In this document: positions 20,736 through 29,604 of the stretch, in pieces
Layout: every line of letters begins with the position of its first letter
Numbering within the stretch: the first letter of the stretch is position 1
Notes under the pieces: model-generated
What the model was told of the DNA's origin: nothing
Seen by the model: the letters and a program-made list of their open reading frames with translations, nothing else
The model's database searches: none
Source: Hemicentrotus pulcherrimus
Lineage: Eukaryota > Echinodermata > Echinoidea > Camarodonta > Strongylocentrotidae
Direction of reading: 5' to 3'
NCBI GenBank assembly: GCA_003118195.1
Contig: BEXV01003031.1
Location: 17,096-46,699, forward strand
Length of the DNA: 29,604 nucleotides
Made by a program: the position numbers and the translations under genes

Positions 20736-20950
20736 GAATGAAAGAAGAGATGAAACGATAAAGAATGAAGGGTTGACACAGAAATTCTGATAATAACATT
20801 GTTTTGACCTTGGCCTTAAATGAGTAGAGGGAGCAACATGATTTAATTGATTCTGGGAGAGAGTTCCATAAGTCGGGACCATGGTGTCTTATGGATCTAT
20901 GGGCAATAAGTAATTTCGGGTTTACTATAATCAATAAGTCATACGGCATA
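20617..20950 (-). pseudogene. LINE 3' end with (ATC)n tail, minus strand
   Basis: On the minus strand from about 20950, the translation reads IVNPKLLIAHRSIRHHGPDL, WNSLPESIKSC and SLYSFKAKVKTMLL, a LINE RT C-terminus of the L2/CR1/Jockey group. About 100 nt later it runs into an ATC/CGT trinucleotide array (20617-20735). L2/CR1 elements commonly end in short tandem repeats, so the array may be the element's tail, later expanded. The long histidine or serine runs predicted by translating the array are not protein evidence. Confidence 0.6.
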
Positions 20951-21952
20951 ATCCATATATGTTATATCCCTAATCACAGTGGCTACCAAAAAACAAAAAA
21001 AGACCAAAATCCATCGGAACATCTTCCTTTACAAGAAATGACTTTATACTGCAATTTTGACCCCAAAATACACGTATAAAATACAGTTTGGTTCACTTTG
21101 AAAAACTAATTATGAAATAGATTTGCACGATTCTTAGAAATCAGGAGGGAAAACTGCTAGCAACAAAATGATTGGTCTAACCTATAGATCAGTAAGCAGA
21201 ATTTTGTTAGTTGGGCCTTCTCACTTTAGTTCGAATATAATTCGCCGGTTTGTGTACATTTAAACACATAGGAATTTACTATTTTGTTATGAATTACATG
21301 TCATTGGCTTCATCACATAAAATGCCAATAATAAGCCTTAGTTTTATTTTTGTAAGTCATAAGTACGGCTTATGTTTTGTGTATTACGATATTTAAACAA
21401 ATTGCTGAAAAGAAAGAGAGGAAGTTGAAAGTATATTTGTCGTAGAAAATCTCAACAGTTAATTAATTTTCAATAACGAAAAGACCTGTACCTTTTACAC
21501 CAACAAAAATATGATATTGGAAATACTAAAAGTTAAACATTTATCTTCTCAACAGAAATAGGAAATAAAATAAAATGTGCTGGTACATATTGCAAAGAAA
21601 GTACTTTATGGATGAGTGCCAATATTTTTGTAATTGTAACGAAAGGTTAAGCTACAACTGCTCCCTGTCCCTTTGCATTATAACTTAGAGCTAATGTATA
21701 ATAGTGTATATTGCCACTGGAGTTTTAAAAGACAGATTTGTGTGTGTAGGACATTGGTAGATATTTTGGTAGCGGGATACATTGCTTTCCTGTATCTGTC
21801 CCAGGCGCCGCTGTAGGGAACTGGGGACTTGCCCGTACATACCTCCAACTACATTCCGCCTTCCCTTACATTCACCTTCTCGACTATCGGTTCCCCGATG
21901 CCATATTCGGTCGGCCGTCTTGGTTGAACCAAACATAGGTTGTCCCACTCTC
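20951..21952. other. Actin upstream region, no feature recognised until about 21950
   Basis: AT-rich until about 21780, then more balanced base composition toward the actin promoter. Frames crossing 21691-22189 overlap the promoter on both strands and are not credible genes. Confidence 0.5.
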
Positions 21953-22128
21953 ATTGGCCACCCCATCTACCTCTTCCGAGAAACTCTAAACATGAATATT
22001 CATGATCATCAATATTCATACGATATTCATGACGGAATTACCGCGGGCCACTCTCAGGGCGTGGTTGTTTCCCGCGCCCGTCCGATAAGGTACATGAAGT
22101 CCCGTTTATGTCGGGATGCAGATTGTAG

Positions 22129-22138
22129 CCTAAAATGG
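22129..22138 (+). promoter_or_regulatory. CArG box (SRF site), proximal
   Basis: CCTAAAATGG fits CC(A/T)6GG exactly. It lies 45 bp upstream of the TATA box of the actin promoter, a normal place for a serum response element in actin genes. Confidence 0.75.
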
Positions 22139-22182
22139 GCAGGGTCGATTGGGGTTTCGCCGAAAAGTCCCAGTCCATTCGG

Positions 22183-22190
22183 TATATAAG
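22183..22190 (+). promoter_or_regulatory. TATA box of actin promoter
   Basis: TATATAAG lies 67 bp before the first-exon splice donor. It predicts transcription starting near 22210-22216. It is a strong match in a non-AT-rich context, unlike the chance TATA strings elsewhere in the window. Confidence 0.75.
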
Positions 22191-22212
22191 TCTGAGCCTC
22201 CACCTCCCAACT

Positions 22213-22257
22213 CCACACCTTCCGTGAACAGCGGCATCAAAAGGAATAGCGAAATCG
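22213..22257 (+). other. act: Actin non-coding first exon (5'UTR)
   Basis: A consensus donor, G|GTGAGT, begins at 22258, about 70 bp downstream of TATATAAG. The matching acceptor is a pyrimidine-containing tract ending in CAG at 24477, 40 nt before the actin ATG. A leader intron is a known feature of sea urchin and vertebrate actin genes. The start coordinate is inferred from TATA spacing of about 30 bp and is approximate; the donor is read directly. The second leader piece is 24478-24517. Confidence 0.72.
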
Positions 22258-23147
22258 GTGAGTTAAGTTTTCAAGTTCACTTGTGTATGCTTCTATGCAT
22301 CTGCTTCTTTTGTTATTATATACTTGAACAGCCTTCAAGCTTGCTTAGTTTTGGATGCGGTTGTTGAGGAAACACCATCGGGATGATACCCGACGGATGG
22401 TAGCTAGGGCAAGGATGAGGATGCGCGGCTCTGACAACCTGGACATTTCTGAATTATCCTCATGGACTTAGGAAGGGCATAATTGGTTTTAGCTTTAGCT
22501 TACACAGTAAAGATTGTCGTCTACAAAGTCTACGCTTAGACATGCACACGGGAGCTGTACTTGTATCTTTGATAAAAGTAGCACATACAAAATGATGCTT
22601 TAGTTATTATTTCATTAACCAATCGGTTGTTGACATGATTGTGATTAGAACAGGCTTCATTGTTGAGAACAATACCTTACAATGTTGAATGCAATTTTGA
22701 TAATTTGATTGACAGTCAATGGAAGTTAACATTGTGTATTTTTGCCTCAGTCGGTCAATTAAACATGGACCTACTACAAGTTGTAACCAAATTCTCGTTA
22801 GTGCACGGAGCTGACTGAAAGAATCATTCACAGGTTTTAATGTTATCACTTTTTGGCAACCCAACATGACAGGATTTGAGATAAAAACGAGCACATAAGC
22901 CAAACCACCTTTGGGAGATAGCATACATTGGACTTATTCATAGTATCAGTCATCTGGGACTCATCCAGATAGTAGTAAATGCATTGATTGAACTTGACTT
23001 CAACTTAAGGACATAATTATATGTGTAGTGTTTTTAAAATTTTACACAACGGGATATTATATAGATGGAATTTTGATATACAGCAGTTTTGTTAGAACTT
23101 TTCCACTTTTTTTAAACCGTTTTAACATACTGTTTAGCGGCGTAACG

Positions 23148-23171
23148 TGATAATATATATATATATATATT
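23148..23171. repeat. (AT)n microsatellite in actin leader intron
   Basis: About eleven AT units. Although TATA-like, it lies far from any exon donor. Confidence 0.9.
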
Positions 23172-23459
23172 GGCAGGGCTTACATGTAACACTTAAGATT
23201 TTAAGGCTTTCACTATTTTGCTCTTGCTGTCATTTCATGCTTTGCGATGAGATTAACCTCAAATTAACAAAAGTTGGATCAATATTGTCAAACTTGGCAA
23301 ACTATTGCTACAAGTCCGGAAAAGGCTGATGCCTTTAAATGCGTTTCAGTGTGAAGGCATGCAGTCGGAAAGAATATTTTTACTCTCCACATGTTATGAC
23401 TCTACGGTAGATCGGAGATCATGACCTAACAAGGTCTTCGAGTTGAGAATACTGACCCG

Positions 23460-23670
23460 GTCGGAAAGCGCGAATGTGATTGGCCCAACATTTTGTTCAT
23501 TGCCTCGCCCCCTTTTCTCCGTACCAATGGAATGTCGCGCAGCGTTTCCTTATTTGGTATTACAACCCCTGGCTGCCTGGCCAACCAGCATAGCGTAGAG
23601 CTCAGTCATTAACTTCTGCGGCCGTCAACCCGATTGCCCTTCGCTCGCGAGTAATAACTTGGAATAAAAG
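23460..23670 (+). promoter_or_regulatory. Intronic CArG/CCAAT module (enhancer or alternative promoter)
   Basis: Inside the actin leader intron lies a locally GC-rich stretch. It holds an inverted CCAAT (23479-23483), a C-rich Sp-like CGCCCCC run near 23510, a direct CCAAT (23524-23528) and a perfect CArG box CCTTATTTGG (23548-23557). A TATA-like ATAAAAG follows at 23664-23670. The element set resembles a second actin-type promoter or an intronic SRF enhancer. No obvious first-exon donor is established downstream, so I prefer an enhancer. Confidence 0.5.
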
Positions 23671-24009
23671 CTGACAATTGCATTCATGAAATCTAATTTA
23701 GATGACGGTGTTGGGTCTTAATTTGATTGCCGGCAAATGGGAATTCCTTTTGCAAGATTTGTTCCTGAATGATTCACAGCATAGATATTATAGATTGGGT
23801 TCAATTCAGTTTCTGATTTTGCCTGAGATTGAACTGCTGACATCTTTGGTAGATTCCTCCAAAAAGAAGAGCAATGCGACATTCATTTAGATTACGATTT
23901 TCTGTCCGAGTTAAAAAAAGATACTTTAAAAAGGATTCTATAAAAAGGAGAATCCCGTGTATATACAGATATAATTAATATATCTCGCAATTCGCATTTC
24001 ATTCGCATA

Positions 24010-24310
24010 TTATAGAGTTATGGGTTTCTTAGACTCCGGGCTGTGGATCACATTGTTCGCGGTTCGAGTCCCTCCGCGACACTAATGTCCTTTGGCACGA
24101 CATCAAATTACATTTGTTACTCTCCACCCAGGTGTATTAAATAGATATACCTGGTAGGAATTTAATTCCTTGAATGTCTTTACATCTTAGGTTAGCTGGG
24201 CTAAAACCAGGGTAATAATACTTCTTTGTATAGGCGCCTTGGGCATACATATAAGATGGATACGTGCGCAATATAAATGTAGCTAATACTGTTATTATTA
24301 TTTTAATTAT
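24010..24310 (+). repeat. tRNA-derived SINE in actin leader intron
   Basis: A pol III B-box-like GGTTCGAGTCC (24061-24071) is followed by a central block containing CTCCACCCAGGTGTA (from about 24123) and CCTGGTAGGAATTT. The tail contains GCGCAATATAAATG and a (TTA)n run near 24290-24310. A tRNA-like head, a conserved core and an L2-like tail ending in trinucleotide repeats is the architecture of tRNA-derived SINEs. The core resembles the Meta-domain SINEs of marine invertebrates, by memory only. The A box is poorly kept, so the copy is old or truncated at the head. Confidence 0.6.
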
Positions 24311-24508
24311 TACCTATATATCCCTTTTGTTCTGTCAATTTATAGGAGCGGTCGCTAATTGATGTTAATGCAAGCAAGAATGCCTTTTCCGCATTGTTTG
24401 TCATTTTGCCATCTAAAAGTCATGTACTCGTTGCGTATTTTGTCAATTTTTAAAAACTTTGTTCTTCCAATCCGCAGGTCTATTTTGAAGTCCCGTAAAA
24501 ACACATAA

Positions 24509-27687
<3,179 letters not shown>

Positions 27688-27830
27688 ACGTCTCGCTCCC
27701 GCTCCAAATCAAAACCAAGATGGACTCATGCAAAGACACTATTGGCGCGCAGGCTAGGTTAAAATTTCACCTGCACCTAGACCTTAAAGTCCATGTATAC
27801 CATCTTGGTAACACCATGCAACTTCTTTAT

Positions 27831-27836
27831 AATAAA
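27831..27836 (+). terminator. Proximal poly(A) signal of actin
   Basis: A canonical AATAAA lies 144 nt after the actin stop codon and is followed by a T-rich, GT-containing stretch within 30 nt. It would give a short 3'UTR of roughly 170 nt. Confidence 0.6.
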
Positions 27837-28439
27837 GCGCGTCTTTTGTTTTTCTTACACCATGCGTCACACGACCCACAATGTCTCAAGAGGGTTTCGT
27901 CATTCTTTTATGTAAATTTGCTCTCTCTCCCTCTCTCTTTTTAAGTATCTGTCTCATGTCTTATATCAACGGATAAGGGCTCGCTGATTGGAGGGCTGAC
28001 ATTGGCAGTTTTTTCTTTGTGCAATCTGTAGTCGGAGCCCTGTAGATTCTATATTTATTTTAGAGTATAACTTATAGATTTATTGTGACGTCAACCTCTT
28101 CTGTCAAACATAATTGTAAGATCATGCACACTGTATGACGGGTCATCCCTAGAGGGGGTATGCCTTGAGAGCGTCTAACGTCCCGCAATACCAAGATTGT
28201 TATGTTGTATGTCCGATTCGTTAACATCATGAATCCTCTCGTTAATGGAAAGTCAACTGGATAAGACTTTAAGGGATTGGTACATTGATATGGAATTCAC
28301 CAGAACTATGTTGTGAAAGACATTAGAAACAGCCAAAAGAAATAATTTTTTTTGATCGGCGAAGGCAATTTTTATGAATTCATTTTTCTTCTTCTAGATT
28401 TAGTTGGAATGTAACTTGTTATGGTTTAGTATTAATATC

Positions 28440-28445
28440 AATAAA
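28440..28445 (+). terminator. Distal poly(A) signal of actin
   Basis: A canonical AATAAA lies about 750 nt after the stop codon, with T/GT-rich sequence downstream. It would give a long alternative 3'UTR. Which site is used cannot be told from sequence. Confidence 0.45.
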
Positions 28446-28759
28446 AGTACTGAAAGCCGTTCAAATAACTCTTCTATATTGTATCTGTTAATGTATCTCG
28501 AATTCGTTATGTGTGGATGAATAACGGGGTGAGTTGCTCTAATTTTGCTGCTCATGTGTTAATATGTTGATGTAGACGTATTTACATATTATTTGCAATG
28601 GGCTTAGATGATTAACGTTGAAGAACCACGGGTGTACGTGAGCAGAATGCATTGAACATGTATGTAAGAGTGTATAGAATAGATGCAATTGTGTGAATGT
28701 GAAGAAATTTGTGACAGAGTTTGTTAAACAAGATCGTTTAAGCACAACCTGTATGTCCA

Positions 28760-28832
28760 TTGATACTACTCGTGACATATCTGACTGACATGAGCGCTAT
28801 ACAAGAACCCACTATTATTATTATTATTATTT
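28760..28832 (+). repeat. LINE/SINE 3' tail with (ATT)n
   Basis: ATGAGCGCTATACAAGAACCC followed by seven or so ATT units resembles the common 3' end of L2-type LINEs and of SINEs that borrow it. Sequence upstream to about 28540 may belong to the same insertion but shows no coding or tRNA-like match that I can identify. Confidence 0.5.
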
Positions 28833-29604
28833 GACTAAAACCATTAAAACATAGCGTTAGGGGCAATTCTAAGCAAAACAGGACGAGGACCCTAGCATTT
28901 CACATTTGTCAGATCCTATCAAATTTGGGGTCAAATTAAATATCAAATGAATTTATTTCCTAATCTATCAACAAAATTTGAGACATTATCACACTGCTGA
29001 ATGTTGAAAAATTTGCATAATCAATTAACATAATCTCAGTATCAAAATTTGATACCAATCATGTCAGACTTTCAAAGGAGAGGAAGTGTCATATAAAATA
29101 AAGTGATACACACAGTTCAAAGACTACAGGAACCAAAAATATCATTAGTTTCTGTTCGGTATAATTGTTATGATGCAGTAACCTGGAAAACTTATCACTC
29201 CAAAAAGGTTGTCATTCCGTAACGCTCAAAACACATAATTTCAACTTATTTCTAAAAAAATACAATTATTTCGGCATGAGAGTTTTAAAGTAAATCAAGG
29301 TTACTGCACCAACAGGATACATAAAATTTTTGAATGAAGAAATAGTTTAGATATGAAATATGATTTACTTATTCATTCATATTCCACATATAATCAAAGC
29401 TTATGACAAATATATACATTGATTTGAGAAGAAGAAATCAAACGGCGAATGATGAACAGATAATGATAATCTTTTAAAGTCCACTCCAAATGTTATTAAG
29501 TTAAACCGAAGATTGATACTAGATCGACAATGTAATGGGATTAAAAAAATGTACAGGGGACTACGAAGAAGAATATAGGTTGTAAAATGTAGACCCCCCC
29601 CCCC
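28833..29604. other. AT-rich end of window, no gene seen
   Basis: No coding or repeat family is recognised. The window ends in an 11-base C run (29594-29604). Confidence 0.5.

Larger units (their letters stand above)
21953..22212 (+). promoter_or_regulatory. act: Actin proximal promoter
   Basis: The elements are an inverted CCAAT (ATTGG, 21953-21957), three ATATTCAT copies (21996-22003, 22012-22019, 22023-22030), a KLF/Sp-like GGGCGTGG (22057-22064) and a perfect CArG box CCTAAAATGG (22129-22138). A second inverted CCAAT lies at 22148-22152 and TATATAAG at 22183-22190. CArG boxes bind SRF, the standard regulator of actin promoters. The order CArG, CCAAT, TATA, first exon donor is coherent and sits upstream of the gene in the right orientation. 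Binding itself is inferred. Confidence 0.8.
22258..24477 (+). other. act: Actin 5'UTR intron (2.2 kb)
   Basis: This is the inferred leader intron, from GTGAGT at 22258 to CAG at 24477. It holds unassigned AT-rich DNA (about 22260-23390), a GC-richer promoter-like module with a perfect CArG box (about 23460-23670), an (AT)n run (23150-23171) and a SINE (about 24010-24310). The antisense open frame at 22607-22924 shows no family I recognise. Leader introns of vertebrate cytoplasmic actins are known to carry enhancer activity including SRF sites; the same role here is inference. Confidence 0.65.
27688..28460 (+). other. act: Actin 3'UTR (maximal extent)
   Basis: This runs from the stop codon to just past the distal poly(A) signal. 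There is no transposon similarity and no credible open frame on either strand, which fits untranslated sequence. The boundary is inferred from AATAAA positions; if only the proximal signal is used, the UTR ends near 27855. Confidence 0.45.

Noticed and set aside
20507..20790. Serine-, isoleucine- and methionine-rich open frames
   Set aside because: They are translations of the (GAT)n microsatellite in several frames.
22607..22924. 105-residue minus-strand open frame in the actin leader intron
   Set aside because: It has no recognisable domain, signal peptide or splice context. It could be a repeat fragment, but nothing supports a gene.
24061..24071. Possible tRNA gene at the B box
   Set aside because: The A box and acceptor/anticodon arms do not fold convincingly, and the sequence continues into a SINE core and tail.

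Overview
The window looks like about 29.6 kb of nuclear DNA from a marine invertebrate deuterostome, most likely an echinoderm. Hemichordate or amphioxus cannot be excluded from sequence alone. The evidence is one complete intron-rich actin gene with coding introns at mature-protein positions about 41, 121, 204 and 267, a pattern known from sea urchin and starfish muscle actin genes. The DNA around it is AT-rich, full of decayed retroelements and simple repeats. Poly-G (1-17) and poly-C (29594-29604) tracts bound the window. It also holds a 43-base N gap and four single-N joins, so it resembles a whole draft-assembly scaffold.

Layout. 1-3650: simple repeats, a diverged dispersed repeat present twice, and two minus-strand 3' remnants of L2/CR1/Jockey-type LINEs. 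3701-9530: direct duplications (687/701 bp and 2202/2179 bp), each split by a single N. The larger carries a broken minus-strand gag-protease retroelement and a ~108-bp satellite. Both duplications look like unmerged haplotypes placed in tandem. 9750-11640: a Tc1/mariner-like terminus, the same satellite in inverted orientation with a nested MITE, the N gap, and an ~87-bp minisatellite. 11640-12900: mostly unassigned. 12900-16090: a badly decayed L1/Tx1-type LINE on the plus strand, with endonuclease, YADD reverse-transcriptase and C-terminal zinc-knuckle remnants. 16090-21950: mainly unassigned AT-rich DNA with microsatellites, a plus-strand LINE tail (19270-19856) and a minus-strand LINE tail ending in an (ATC)n array (20617-20950).

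21950-28450 is the actin locus on the plus strand. It has a proximal promoter (inverted CCAAT, KLF/Sp-like site, CArG box, TATATAAG), a short non-coding first exon, and a 2.2-kb 5'UTR intron. That intron holds a second CArG/CCAAT module and a tRNA-derived SINE. Five coding exons encode 376 residues, and there are two candidate poly(A) signals. This is the only gene I regard as functional. 28450-29604 holds one LINE/SINE tail and otherwise nothing I recognise.

I found no convincing new multi-gene system. The observations most worth checking are the promoter-like module in actin intron 1, the inverted satellite arrays bracketing the gag-protease element, the MITE with a target-site duplication inside a satellite monomer, and the haplotype-like duplications at the single-N joins.
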